Assembly: GCA_017311315.1 (NCBI GenBank)
Contig: CM029660.1
Coordinates: 27,340,580 to 27,404,579, forward strand
DNA: 64,000 nt
Source of the DNA: Dendrocalamus latiflorus
Taxonomy: Eukaryota; Streptophyta; Magnoliopsida; Poales; Poaceae
Direction of reading: 5' to 3'
Under the pieces are notes generated by a model that had not been told where the DNA came from, made no database searches, and saw nothing but the letters and a program-made list of their open reading frames with translations. Every line of letters begins with the position of its first letter. Positions within the stretch are counted from its first letter, which is position 1. Both the position numbers and the translations under genes were made by a program. Positions 1-10,212 of this stretch are shown one piece after another.

Positions 1-702
1 CATTCCTTTCTGCTTCAAAACAAGTAAATCTTTGACAAGAGGCTAGGTCCACATCAGCACTGCTATAAATTTTATCCTGCAGTGTATCCTGCGCAGCACT
101 AGACAGAAGTATATTATCATCAGCAGTCTTATGATGTACTTCATGGACACTATGTTCTTCATCGTTTGCAGATGCTGGTTTTGCAGCCGAAACCGTCTTT
201 GTTTGCTGCTCCGAACTATGAACCTCATGACCTGAAAAGGCATAGATGTGCATCAGTAATGTCAGCCATTGTCACTATTGAATAATGAAAAATAACAGCA
301 CAGAAAGTACCTAGCATATCACCTATGGTTCTTAACTGAGACTTCACACGGGGCTTGGCGACTTGCTAAAATAATCTCAGTAGAATGGTCCTTTTCGCCC
401 TCAAAATCTGCATTTCTTTGACAAGTAGGTGAGTCTACATCAGTGCTATTATCAATGTTATCTTGCAATGTGTCCTGTTCCACACTGGACGAAAATATAA
501 TACCATCAACAGTCCTATGATCTACTTCAAGCATCTTGTGTTCTTGATCATCTGTACAAGATTAGATAAACTACTAACGAATAACTGTTGTGTATGAATA
601 TTAATTAGTTCAGAATTTGAAAATAGAGTGCCCACCCTTTGTAGAAGCTGGTTCTGCAGCTGAAATAATCTTCACTTGTTCTGAACTATGAATCTCAGTA
701 CC
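1..702 (-). CDS. Unidentified gene fragment with a duplicated exon pair
   Basis: I do not recognise the protein. Read on the minus strand there are coding-like segments at about 702-636, 551-321 and 235-1, the last running off the window. Each acceptor is a pyrimidine-rich AG (CCTTTACAG before 702, CTTGTACAG before 551, CCTTTTCAG before 235). The 702-636 segment (HSSEQ...SAAEPAS) plus 551-321 (DDQEH..., QDTLQD...DVD) is clearly homologous to the single segment 235-1 (HSSEQ...SAAKPAS, then DEEH...QDTLQD...DVD), so a two-part module has been duplicated. The peptide is acidic and Ser/Gln-rich with no domain I can name. Codon 1 of the gene is not visible. It may be part of a real gene continuing to the left or a decaying fragment; upstream pieces at 955-2470 are broken. 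Confidence 0.45.
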
Positions 703-914
703 TGTAAAGGCATAGCACAGATGTATCAGTAACCTGGGCCCAGTCTCACTATTAACCAATAGAAAGTAATAACAATAGAGCATACTCTTCTCATCATGTC
801 TTGGTATGGTGCACTGCATCTTAGGCCCAGGGAATTCCATCCCAACTTTCAAATCTAGCGAAACATGAAAGATACACTTTAGGTGGATCAAGAATACCAA
901 TCTGCAGGTTGGCG

Positions 915-945
915 AGCGCGCGCGCGCGCGCGCGAGAGAGAGAGA
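915..945. repeat. (GC)n/(GA)n microsatellite
   Basis: A run of alternating GC passes directly into alternating GA. It lies at the end of the coding-like piece 1191-955 and creates Arg-Ala repeat reading frames on both strands that are not genes. Confidence 0.9.
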
Positions 946-1191
946 TACCATGTACATCACCTCCAGGTGATTTTTTTTCTCCTGATTCAGCTAATGCAAG
1001 AGTCTGAAGGTTTAATCTGGCATTTCTTTCTTCTACATTTTCTGAACCAGACAGACCAGAAGATTTTGATTGGTTCAGCAATTCTAACTGGAGCTCTGAT
1101 AATCCTACTGGTATTGACACTTCACCAGATACATGGCTCTCAGGATCCTTGCATACTTCGCAAACAGTGATAGCACCATTGGTAGACGCAC

Positions 1192-1982
1192 CAAGGTTCA
1201 AAATCCCCGCTGTAACCGGCCGGTTACTGCCTAACCAGAAAACCAAATTGGGATCAGGATTGATGTGTCCGAAATTTTTCAAAGTTAAATTTGAATTTAT
1301 AACTGCATAATGCAGTCCTAAAGTTTGTTTAGGGCTTTTTTTTGTACTAGATTAGCTATTATATAAGGTAAATATGTTTTAATTAGTAGTACACTGATTT
1401 TGAAAAGGTTTTTTTTTTCAAAAGGTTTTTTTTTCTGGTTTTCTAGTGTTTTAGGACTGCATAATGCAGTTCTAAGGTTTGTTTAGAGATTTTGTTGTGC
1501 TAGATTAGCTATTATATGAAGTAAATATACTTCAATTAGTAGTATGCTGATTTTGCAAAGGGCTTTTCCGGTTTTCTAGTGGTTTAGGACTGCATAATGC
1601 AGTTCTAAGGTTTGTTTAGGGCTTTTTGTGCTATATTATTAGCTATTGTATGAGTTAAATATGCTTCAATTAGTAGTAGATGATTTTGAAATGGGTTTTT
1701 TCCGGTTTTCTAGCTGTTTTTTTGGGTTTTCTACCGGTTTTTCCAGTTTTCCAGCGGTAACCAGTCTGGTTACCGATCATGCATCTGGCCAACTTTAAAA
1801 TTCAGTTTTCAAAATTTGAACGAGATTTTCTCGGGCTTTTCAATTACCGGCCGGTAACCAGTACCAACCCTAGCGGGATTTACCTCGGTAGTGGAATTTT
1901 GAACCTTGGACGCACCTGCTTCTACCGGTAACCGAAACCGATCCTGACGGGATTTATCTCGGTAGCAAAATTTTGAACCTTG
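1192..1982. mobile_element. Small hAT-like non-autonomous insertion
   Basis: The two ends are inverted: CAAGGTTCAAAA on the left and TTTTGAACCTTG on the right. They are flanked by GACGCAC (1185-1191) and GACGTAC (1983-1989), a 7-bp duplication with one mismatch. Subterminal sequence is rich in CCGGTAACC/GGTTACCGG motifs, as in some Ac/Ds-like elements. It has no coding capacity. Removing it brings the flanking coding pieces together so that they align with the second exon copy at 2470-2381. The family assignment is inference; the TSD is 7 rather than 8 bp as read. Confidence 0.55.
1303..1700. repeat. Tandem repeat, three ~130-150-bp units
   Basis: Three diverged units each begin near ACTGCATAATGCAGT (about 1303, 1454 and 1590). 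Each continues with AAGGTTTGTTTAG, a TTAGCTATTATAT stretch and TTCAATTAGTAGTA. ACTGCATAATGCAGT is itself a perfect palindrome around a central base. The array lies inside the hAT-like insertion. Confidence 0.75.
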
Positions 1983-1998
1983 GACGTACCTGCTTCTA
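1851..1998. repeat. 74-bp direct duplication covering a transposon end plus flank
   Basis: The stretch starting CCGGTAACC at 1851 recurs at 1925. Each copy contains the terminal TTTTGAACCTTG of the hAT-like insertion and the exon flank GACGYACCTGCTTCTACC. The duplication therefore happened after insertion. The copies differ at roughly a dozen sites. Confidence 0.75.
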
Positions 1999-2104
1999 CC
2001 ATGCTGGCCTCCTTCGGAATGGGTGGACGAGACATTGTGAGCTTCCTCAGAGCCATCAGTACTCATATCAGCAGAGGCTAGCATTGACACTTCACCGGGT
2101 ACAT

Positions 2105-2366
2105 TTTTTTAGATAATGGAAAAAAAGTTTCCGGCCTCTGCAAACGCACACAGCCAAGTTCTTACAAAGTTTTCAGCTAATTGCTGTAAAAAATGGAACG
2201 AGAACACAAGTTGTTCAAAGTAATTAGAAGCACAGTCTATTATTGCTCCTCCATCCGCTCTTGGCGAAAAAGTCCAATGTAACAACTTCCAGTGCTCGGC
2301 TCACCAACCGAATGGTCTCCTTTGCATCCTCACGCTGCAACAATGCCTAAAACCGCAGCCAGTATG
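2105..2366 (-). mobile_element. SINE-like retroposon with 14-bp TSD
   Basis: The sequence TTCACCGGGTACAT occurs at 2091-2104 and again exactly at 2367-2380. The 262 bp between start with a T-run on the plus strand, which would be an A-tail on the minus strand. The long exact target duplication, lack of inverted ends and tail are what a SINE or a truncated LINE leaves behind. The left end has a stretch (TAGATAATGGAAAAAAAG) that I have the impression is common in grass repeats, but I cannot name the family. It disrupts a copy of the unidentified minus-strand gene. Confidence 0.6.
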
Positions 2367-2470
2367 TTCACCGGGTACATGACTCAGGATCCTTGCATAT
2401 TTCATAAGTAGAGTTATCATCATTGGTATATGCACCAACTTCTACAATGCTGGCCTCATCTAATCCTTCC

Positions 2471-3146
2471 TAACGGATACTATTCAACAACACATATAGA
2501 AAAAATCCGTTAAGCCCACTCAATACGGATTTTACTCACACACTACACTTATGTATACTTTTCAAAGCACATAGTCCTGAATCCGCTAAGTTCTTAACCT
2601 TTGAACCAACTTAATCTTCTCGTTTTTTTCTTGACCTAAACTGCTTTATTAAGCACCGTGGTTTTGATCCAAGATAGTTTCTGATATTTTGACCAACTTA
2701 CCAAAATACCATTTCTTAACATATTCTTCATCTTCCTTGCAAGCAATTATCATACTTGCCATGTATAGATGCACAACTAGTTTGCCACGTGTTGGCAAGT
2801 CTCTCTCATTCTGGTTCCATCTAACCACGTCTCATTTAGACCGACCAAACCACATAGTACAACCCATCACTCGAACTTCCTTTCAACATGTTTCACCTTC
2901 CGCGTGCCATTCTTGAGCTTAGCCACCTCACCCAACATTCTTAATTGTTGCTTCTGTACGCTGCAGCCACTAGCCAGCCCTGACCGGTCTGACCACCACA
3001 TCTGGCTGGTCAGATTGGTAGGTCCAACATCAGCTCTGAAAAACTGTACATTTACAAAATCAACTTTTCAGCATCTCTAAAATAGCAATGATTAATCACA
3101 ATAAAAACCTGGACCTTTCACATGCTCCTTCACACGCGCGTCGAAC
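2471..3146. other. No gene seen; AT-rich DNA upstream of the dioxygenase pseudogene
   Basis: No open frame here looks coding. Around 2970-3010 there are CTGACCGGTCTGACC-type motifs like those in the copia LTRs near 52230 and 58440, suggesting a retrotransposon remnant. The last 90 bp should be the promoter of the pseudogene at 3147. It has only a weak AATAAAAA stretch where the intact paralogue has TATAAAA. Confidence 0.4.
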
Positions 3147-3772
3147 ATGGCATCCTTCGGCCTGATGGCCGACTACGCCGCCCTCCTTAAGTCCTTCGAC
3201 GAGTCCCACACTAGTGGCAACGGCCTCATCTAGTCCAGCGTCTCCACCGTCCCCGTGCTCTTCCTCACTCCCCCTCGGGGCCCCAACGTCTCCATCCCCG
3301 TCATCGACCTCTCCCTCCCTGCGCCCCTCGTCGCTGCCACCACCCGCAACTAGGGCTTCTTCCACCTCGTCAACTACCAGACCCTCGTCCCCTCCGACTA
3401 CCCCATGTGGGCCCTCGCTGCAGTGTGCGCCTTCCATGAGCTCCCTGGCCCCGAGCGCACCACGCACTACAACCGCTCCATGGAGGGTTGGGTCAACTAC
3501 TCCTCCAACACCAACCTATTTTGCTCCCTCGCCATGAGCTGGTGTGAGGTCGCGCTTCAGCCCACGTGGCCTGACACGGCCCGCCGCTCACCCATCTGCT
3601 GAGCAGAGATCCTTGGCGAGGATGTGTACACAACCGCTATGGCCCATGCCACGAAGGCTCTACTCTTCGAGGGGCCCGGGCTGGGGGCCGCGTGGCTTGA
3701 GGAGGCCTCGTGCCTCGAGGGGAAGGTGATGGTTTACCGCTACTACCCAGTGTGCCCTAAGCCTGATCGCAC

Positions 3773-4105
3773 TGTTGGATGTTAAACCTTGTACCATGCA
3801 TTTAGTTAGTTGCTTCCGTTTTTCGTTTCCGCATACAAGCATGCTAATGCTTCAGTTTCTGCATGGTAGTGACTAGTAGCTTCAGTTTCTGCATGGTAGT
3901 GGCTGTAATAGCTTTACTTCAGTTTTCAGTTTCTACATTGTTTCAATTTCCATTTGCATTGTTGCATTGCTTTGCTATAAAAGAGATGTTAAACAGAAAA
4001 GCTGCCAAGTCTTGCAGCATAATATGTTGTCTTCAGAGATTCATTTTACCATTCCACTTCTTGTGTGCATGTGAGTTCGATTGATTCCCGGAGTTTTAGC
4101 TAACA
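3773..4105 (+). repeat. 5' LTR of the copia element
   Basis: The LTR is 333 bp with TG...CA ends. It contains an internal short direct repeat (GCTTCAGTTTCTGCATGG-like, twice) and a GCTATAAAAGAG stretch near 3975 that is the likely TATA box. Confidence 0.95.
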
Positions 4106-4107
4106 TT

Positions 4108-4119
4108 TGGTATCAGAGC
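4108..4119 (+). other. Primer binding site (tRNA-iMet type)
   Basis: TGGTATCAGAGC lies 2 bp after the 5' LTR and matches the 3' end complement of initiator tRNA-Met, the usual primer of plant copia elements. It is not a tRNA gene. Confidence 0.9.
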
Positions 4120-4159
4120 GGGGTTCAAGGCTTGGACTCGAGATCGTGCACTTGAGAGC

Positions 4160-5118
4160 GTGTTCATGCCTCGAGGCCGCACACATTCCCCACGCCGGCG
4201 GTCGGCATCACCGCCCGGGTGCACTCCTGGAGGTTCCGGCGGCCGCGCCTCGGGCAGCGGCGGGAACGACCGCGGGCTGGTTATACACCGCGTTGTCAAG
4301 GAGGCGGGAGGCTCGGCCAATTACCCTTTACTGATGAAGTCGAACTACAATGACTGGTCACTGTTGATGAAGATCAAGCTGCAAGCTCGCTGCCTGTGGG
4401 ACGCCAACGAGCCAGGCGGCGTCGAGCTTCATGAAGGCAGGATGGCGTTGGACGCCATTTGCAGCGCTGTCCCACCCGAGATGAGCTCGACGCTGGCGAC
4501 TAAGGAGTCGGCCCAGGAAGCGTGGGACTGCATCAAGACAATGCGGGTTGGCGACTATCGCATCCGCAAAGCCAGTGTGCAGAAGGTGCGCATGGAGTAC
4601 GAGTCCATCGTGTTCCGCGACGGTGAGTCCGTGAAGGACTTCGCCATGCGACTCACCGCCATCGTCAACCAGCTCGCCATCCTCAGCGATCCCGAACCTG
4701 CAGACAAAGTCGTTGCGAAGTACCTGCGTTGCGAACCTAGCTCGCTCTCTCCATTGAAACGTTGCTTGATATCTCCACGCTATCGTTGGAGGAGGTGACC
4801 GGCAGGCTCAACGCGGCGGAGGACACCGGGCAGCCTTCATCCTCGCCTTCCCCGAGCGCTGGAGGCAAGCTTTATCTCACCGAGGAGGAGTGGCTTGAGC
4901 GCTAGAAGAAGAAGGAGTAAGCTGGCTTCCGCGGCGCTGGCGGCTCGAGCAATCGAGTCAAGCGCCGGGGCAGAAGAGGACGAAGCCACAGCGGAGGGAG
5001 CTCGGAAGGAGCTGGGTCTACGCCGAACCGAAACGGCGACAAATGCTAGAACTGCGGAAAAACCGGCCACTGGGCCAAGGAATGCTGCTCCAAGCCCAGA
5101 AATGAGGAACAGGCTCAT
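4160..5118 (+). pseudogene. copia gag remnant with broken zinc knuckle
   Basis: The frame from 4160 has the copia gag signature: YNDWSLLMKIKLQA near the start, then a helical region through AKYLR. A frameshift near 4735 moves it to another frame, which continues to the CCHC knuckle at about 5038-5085 (KC-stop-NCGKTGHWAKEC). There is one TAG inside the knuckle (5047-5049) and another at 4903-4905 that most likely replaces a Gln codon. Another shift is needed to enter the protease frame at 5412. Confidence 0.85.
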
Positions 5119-5411
5119 GTGGCCAAGGACGACGAGCCCACGTTGCTCATTCTTGAGACTAACGCCACAGTCCCGACCGCATTGTCGCCGTCGCCCTGCG
5201 ATTCTCCACCCGACGGAGAGATCGAGCGATCCAGCCGAGGTGCGGCGACTCTGGTCTCGTCGCCACCACCACCCACTATGACTGTGCTGCCGCCGTCGAC
5301 CCCATCAAGCGGCGCGGTCGAGCTGGTGGAGCAGGGGTCTTCGCGGCGCTCGGTGGCGCGGAGGAACAGGATCCCCGGCGCTAGATCCTGGACACCGGGG
5401 CCACCAATCAC

Positions 5412-8400
5412 ATGATGGGGTCCCGGGCGGCGTTCTCCGACCTCGACACGGGCATCACCGGCACGGTGAGGTTTGGCGACGGCTCCGTCGTTCGGATCGA
5501 AGGCTGCGGCACGGTTCTATTCGCATGCAAGAACGGCGAGCATCGTGCCCTCGTCAACGCATACTTCATCCCGTGCCTCACCGCCAACATCATCAGCGTC
5601 AGTCAGCTCGACGAGTGCAGCTATCAAATCCTAATCGAGGACGGCGTGATGCGCGTGCGGGACGAGCAGCGACGCCTGTTCGCCAAGATCCACCGGAGCG
5701 CAGGCCGGCTCTACGTGCTTCACATCAACCTTGCACGGCCGGTCTGCTTAGCTGCACGCGCCGGAGAAGATGCGTTGCGCTAGCATGCCCGTTTTGGGCA
5801 CATCAATTTCACCGCGCTGCGCAAGATGGGCAGAGAGAAGCTAGTTCGAGGCCTACCCATGCTGACGCAGGTCGACCAGGTGTGCGAGGCGTGTCTCACC
5901 GGGAAGCAGCGCCGTGCACCCTTCCCGCAGCGCGCACTGACACGCTCTACCGAACCCCTCGAGCTCCTGCATGGCGACCTTTGCGGCCCAATCTCACCAC
6001 CGACACCCAGCGGCAATCGCTATTTCCTCCTCGTTGACGACTACAACTGGTATATGTGGGTCGCCTTATTACCAGCCAAAGACGCTGCTCCGACCGCCAT
6101 CAAGCGAATCCAGGCGGCGGCTGAGCGCAAGAGTGGTAAGAAGCTTCGTGCGCTGCGCACAGACATAGGGGGAGAGTTCATGGCGGCGAACTTCAATGAG
6201 TACTGCGCTGAGTTGGGTGTGCGGCGCGAACTCACGGCGCCATACTCTCCACAATAAAACGGTGTCGTCGAGCGCCGTAATCAGTCGGTGGTCGGCACTA
6301 CGCGGAGTATGCTCAAAGCAAAAGGGCTTCTAGGTATATTCTGGGGGGAGGCGATCAACACAGCTGTGTATCTGCTAAATAGGTCGTCATCCAAGAGCAT
6401 TAGAGGAAAGACCCCGTATGAGCTTTGGAACGGGAGTCCGCTGGCTGTGCACCACCTCTGCACGTTCGGGTGCGTGGCACACGTCAAGGTCACCACGCTG
6501 AACGCTAAGAAGCTCGACGACAGGAGCATGCCTATGATCTTTGTGGGATATGAGGCAGGGTCAAAGGCGTATCGTGTCTATGATCCTGTCACCCATCGCG
6601 TCCACATTTCCTGTGACATCATCTTCGACGAGGAGGCACAATGGAAATGGGACGATGAGACGGCTGCCAACATCAACTCCGACTTCGCCATCGAGTTCAC
6701 CTCTGTGTACCAGTCGGAGGTCGTGTCCTCAACTGGGCCAAACACAGAGGAGCCGACGGCGCTAGTCACGCCACCCATATCGTCACCAAGCGCGAGCGAG
6801 TCTGCACCGACCCTGTCAACGCCCAGCGTGATGCCAGTAGACGGTGCCCTGACGGTGGAGTTTGTGTCTCCACCGCCTGTTGCAGAGCAGGACCTCGACG
6901 CCGACCACGATGACGCCCCGCTCCAGTTTCGGAGCATCGACAACCTGCTCGGCCCTGCGACACCGCCAGGACTGACTGTGCGTGAACTCGACGAGGAGCT
7001 GCTACTGGTCAGTGCAGAGGAGCCGGCGTCGTTCGCTGACGCTCAGCAGCATGAGTGCTGGCGCCAGGCGATGCGTGAAGAGATGCGATCGATTGAGTCC
7101 AATGGCACTTGGCGGCTCGTCGATCCTCCACCGCGCCAGCGCCCAATTGGGCTCAAGTGGGTCTTTAAGACCAAGAGGGACGCCGCCGGCAATGTCACCA
7201 AGTACAAAGCGCACCTCATCGCGAAGGGATATGTACAACGGTAGGGGATCGACTTCGACGAAGTGTTCGCACCTGTGGCGCGGCTCGAGTCGGTTCGCTT
7301 GCTGCTAGCACATGCGGCGAGCGAGGGGTGGCCTGTCCATTTTCTCTCAACGGTGAGCTGCAGGAGGAAGTCTACGTCGTGCAGCCACCGGGCTTTGTCG
7401 TCGATGGCAATGAGCACAAGGTGCTGTGCCTCATCAAGGCACTCTATGGACTTCGTCAGGCCCTGCGCGCATGGTACGCCAAGTTGGATGCGTCTCTATT
7501 GTCACTTGGGTTCCATCGCAGCGCCTCCGAGCATGCCGTATACATGCGCGGTGCGGGCGTGCATCGCCTGGTGGTCGGCGTATACGTTGACGATCTCATC
7601 ATCACGGGCGGTGACTCCATCGAGCTCGAGCAATTCAAGGCGGAGATGAAGGGGATGTTCCAATTGAGCGACCTCGGCCTACTGCGCTACTACCTTGGCT
7701 TAGAGGTGAATCAGACCGGCAATGGCATCACCGTGAGCCAGAGCGCGTACGCCTAGAAGATACTGGAGGCGGTAGGCATGGTTGGGAGCAATCCCAGTCT
7801 CACCCCCATGGAATCGCGACTCAAACTCAGTAAGTCGAGCACTGCCCCTGCTGTCGATGCCACTGAGTACAGAAGGATCGTGGGTTCGTTGCGCTATCTG
7901 TTGAATTCAAGGCCAGACTTGGCGTTCTCAGTGGGCTACATCAGCAGGTTCATGGAGAAGCCTACCACCGAACATCTGGCAGCCGTGAAGCAGCTACGAA
8001 AGGAAGACAGAAGTTGTACAGTTGGTTGGTTACAGCGACAGCGATCTTGCGGGCGACATCGACACTCGCAAGAGCACCTCTGGCGTCTTCTTCTTCCTCG
8101 GCGACAACTTGATCACCTGGTAATCGCAGAAACAAAAGGTCGTGGCCCTGTCATCATGCGAGGCTGAATACATCGCTGCGACAACCGCTGCCTGCCAGGG
8201 TGTGTGGCTGGCGCGCCTTCTAGCTGAGCTCAGAGGAGAGGAGGCTGGCGCCATCACGTTGAAGATTGACAACCAATCTGCAATCTTGCTCAGTAAAAAC
8301 CCTGTCTTCCACGATCGCAGTAAACACATCGATACTAGATACCACTACATCAAAGAGTGCATTGAGGAGGGCAAGGTGAAGGTTGAGTTCATCGGCACTA

Positions 8401-8507
8401 CTGAGCAGCTAGCGGACATCCTGACGAAGGCACTTGGGCGCGACAGATTCATTGAGCTGCAATCCAAGATCGGCCTTGTCGAAATTCAATCAGCATACAA
8501 GGTTTAG
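5412..8507 (+). pseudogene. copia pol remnant: protease, integrase, RT, RNase H
   Basis: Seen in order: the protease C-terminal part and linker (5412-5780); the integrase zinc region (HARFGH...CEACLTGKQ) and its catalytic core with HGDLCGP, TDIGGEF and NGVVERRN; the integrase C-terminus (FGCVAHV); the RT, with WVFKTKRD, YGLRQALRAWY and the catalytic YVDDLII near 7585; and RNase H with SSCEAEY, DNQSAI and ADILTKAL. In-frame stops lie at 5781, 6255, 7242, 7754 and 8121. A deletion and frameshift near 7335-7345 removes the stretch that should hold the first RT aspartate. A further shift near 8000 lies in the RNase H start. Not functional. Confidence 0.92.
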
Positions 8508-8516
8508 GGGGAGTTT
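8501..8516 (+). other. Polypurine tract
   Basis: GGTTTAGGGGGAGTTT lies immediately before the 3' LTR, the usual plus-strand priming site. Confidence 0.8.
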
Positions 8517-8849
8517 TGTTGGATGTTAAACCTTGTACCATGCATTTAGTTAGTTGCTTCAGTTTTCCGTTTCCGCATACAAGCATGCTAATGCTTCAGT
8601 TTCTGCATGGTAGTGACTAATAGCTTTAGTTTCTGCATGGTAGTGGCTGTAATAGCTTTACTTCAGTTTTCAGTTTCTGCATTGTTTCAATTTCCATTTG
8701 CATTGTTGCATTGCTTTGCTATAAAAGAGATGTTAAACAGAAAAGCTGCCAAGTCTTGCAGCACAATACGTTGTCTTTAGAGATTCATTTTACCATTCCA
8801 CTTCTTGTGTGCATGTGAGTTCGATTGATTCCCGGAGTTTTAGCTAACA
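8517..8849 (+). repeat. 3' LTR of the copia element
   Basis: This LTR has the same length (333 bp) as the 5' LTR, with about 8 differences, almost all transitions. It is followed directly by the TSD CGCAC. Confidence 0.95.
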
Positions 8850-9020
8850 CGCACCACAGGCATCATCCCTCGCATCGACCCTGGCATGCTCACCATGCTC
8901 ACGCAGGACAATGTCAGTGGCCTACTGGTGAAGCACACCGATGAGGATGGGGAGAGCTACTGGGTGGACGCGAAGCCTGTGCCCGGTGCGCTTGTGATCA
9001 ATGTTGGGGACCTCTTGCAA

Positions 9021-9483
9021 GTAAAATGGACTTGTTTGGTGCCCTGATGCTACCAATTTAATTCAATTCTAAATACAGTCTGTACAATCCAACTTAAGCC
9101 GTATTTTTATTATCTAAACCCCGTGTGGTTCCAGTTCAGTTAAATCCACATCAATTAGGAACTCCGGACGTGTTCTAAATACTTTATCCTGCGCGCTGGT
9201 TGGCTTTAGCCTATGAGCCTTCGAGTATTTAGAACTTAGAACCCAAGAACATGCTTACTTTCATGATGTGAGTAACAAAGAAAGCTATGAAACTTGATTT
9301 GACAACAATTCTTGTGTAGGTATCTTTATGTGCTGCATGAGCTGTACTAGCACATGGTTTACAGATGTTGGACCACACATATTTGGTGTCATTTTGCTGG
9401 CATGTTGTGCATCCACCTGGAGTGTAGGAAATGTGAAATATGATTTTCCGCGCTGTTGAAATTGATACAGTGGGAGTTTCAAC
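9021..9483 (+). other. Intron remnant of the dioxygenase pseudogene
   Basis: The first ~250 bp after the GTAAAA donor match the intron of the intact gene (31904 onward). Shared landmarks include TTGTTTGGTGCCC, the AATCCACATC stretch and TTGGCTTTAGCCT/TTAGCTTTGGCCT. Beyond about 9300 the match fades. No gene lies here. Confidence 0.7.
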
Positions 9484-10212
9484 CATCCAAAAATAAAAGC
9501 TATGATATATTTTAGGGAATTGATACAATGCATACGTATGATACCATCATTCCGCCCGTATGCTCCGCCACTCACTACTACAAAAGAGGCTAAACTAGAC
9601 GCTTATATTACAGTCGGTTCTTAGGAACCGTCTGTGCTGCAAGTATCACAGATGGTTCATACGAATAACTGTCTGTGGTATTTTCACAGACGGTTTTTTA
9701 ATACGAACCGTCTGTGATAACTTCATCATCCAAAAATAAAAGCTATGATATATTTTAGGGAATTGATACAATGCATACGTATGATACCATCATTCCGCCC
9801 GTATGCTCCGCCACTCACTACTACAAAAGAGGCTAAACTAGACGCTTATATTACAGTCGGTTCTTAGGAACCGTCTGTGCTGCAAGTATCACAGATGGTT
9901 CATACGAATAACTGTCTGTGGTATTTTCACAGACGGTTTTTTAATACGAACCGTCTGTGATAACTTCATCATCCAAAAATAAAAGCTATGATATATTTTA
10001 GGGAATTGATACAATGCATACGTATGATACCATCATTCCGCCCGTATGCTCCGCCACTCACTACTACAAAAGAGGCTAAACTAGACGCTTATATTACAGT
10101 CGGTTCTTAGGAACCGTCTGTGCTGCAAGTATCACAGATGGTTCATACGAATAACTGTCTGTGGTATTTTCACAGACGGTTTTTTAATACGAACCGTCTG
10201 TGATAACTTCAT
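9484..10212. repeat. Three identical 243-bp direct repeats spanning a CACTA-element end
   Basis: Units start at 9484, 9727 and 9970 and show no difference on inspection. Each holds about 89 bp of flanking DNA (CATCCAAAAATAAAAGC onward) and then the first ~154 bp of a CACTA element (CACTACTACAAAAGAGG at 9573, 9816 and 10059) with its subterminal repeats. Confidence 0.95.

Larger units (their letters stand above)
955..2470 (-). pseudogene. Upstream part of the same unidentified gene, two degraded exon copies
   Basis: Three minus-strand pieces belong together: 2470-2381 (EASIVEVG..., ICKDPES), 2104-2000 (VPGEVSMLASADMS...) and 1191-955 (GASTNGAITVCEVCKDPES, then GEVSIPVGLSELQ...). The motif xCKDPES followed by GEVS occurs in both copies, so this too is a duplicated module. 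In the upstream copy two bases are missing just after the CKDPES codons relative to the downstream copy, which shifts the frame. A SINE-like element splits that copy, and a hAT-like insertion (1192-1982) separates EASMVEAG from ASTNG. The downstream copy (1191-955) is open for about 78 codons and could end at a GTGATG donor near 955. Function unknown. Confidence 0.45.
3773..8849 (+). mobile_element. Ty1/copia LTR retrotransposon, complete but non-coding-competent
   Basis: The element starts TGTTGGATG and ends GCTAACA, with two 333-bp LTRs and an exact 5-bp TSD, CGCAC, at 3768-3772 and 8850-8854. A tRNA-Met-type primer site and a polypurine tract lie in the expected places. The gene order gag, protease, integrase, RT, RNase H is that of Ty1/copia. 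By eye the LTRs differ at about 8 of 333 positions. At the commonly used grass rate of 1.3e-8 per site per year this would mean roughly one million years. The polyprotein is broken by stops and frameshifts. Confidence 0.95.
3147..9020 (+). pseudogene. 2-oxoglutarate/Fe(II) dioxygenase pseudogene, exon 1, split by a copia element
   Basis: The ATG at 3147 opens a frame that parallels the intact dioxygenase at 31070 nearly codon for codon (LLKSFDES, SVSTVPVLF, VSIPVIDLSLP, GFFHLVNY, FHELPGPERTTHY, CLEGKVMVYRYYP). It carries in-frame stops near 3229 (TAG), 3352 (TAG where the paralogue has the Trp of DWGFF) and 3601 (TGA in place of Arg). At 3772 it is interrupted by a complete copia element and resumes at 8850. 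There the iron-binding motif HTD of the paralogue reads RID, so the first catalytic His is gone. Exon 1 ends at 9020 followed by GTAAAA, and intron sequence matching the paralogue's intron continues for about 250 bp. No exon 2 was found. The gene is dead. Confidence 0.9.

Noticed and set aside
610..1170. Frames with Arg-Ala runs on both strands
   Set aside because: Created by the GC/GA microsatellite at 915-945; the coding-like part on the minus strand ends before it.
3214..3537. 107-codon Ser/Pro-rich frame
   Set aside because: It is a shifted frame over the dioxygenase pseudogene exon; the homologous frame is the one aligned to 31070.
4108..4119. Possible tRNA-Met sequence
   Set aside because: Only the 12-bp primer-site complement is present, in the proper place after an LTR; there is no cloverleaf.
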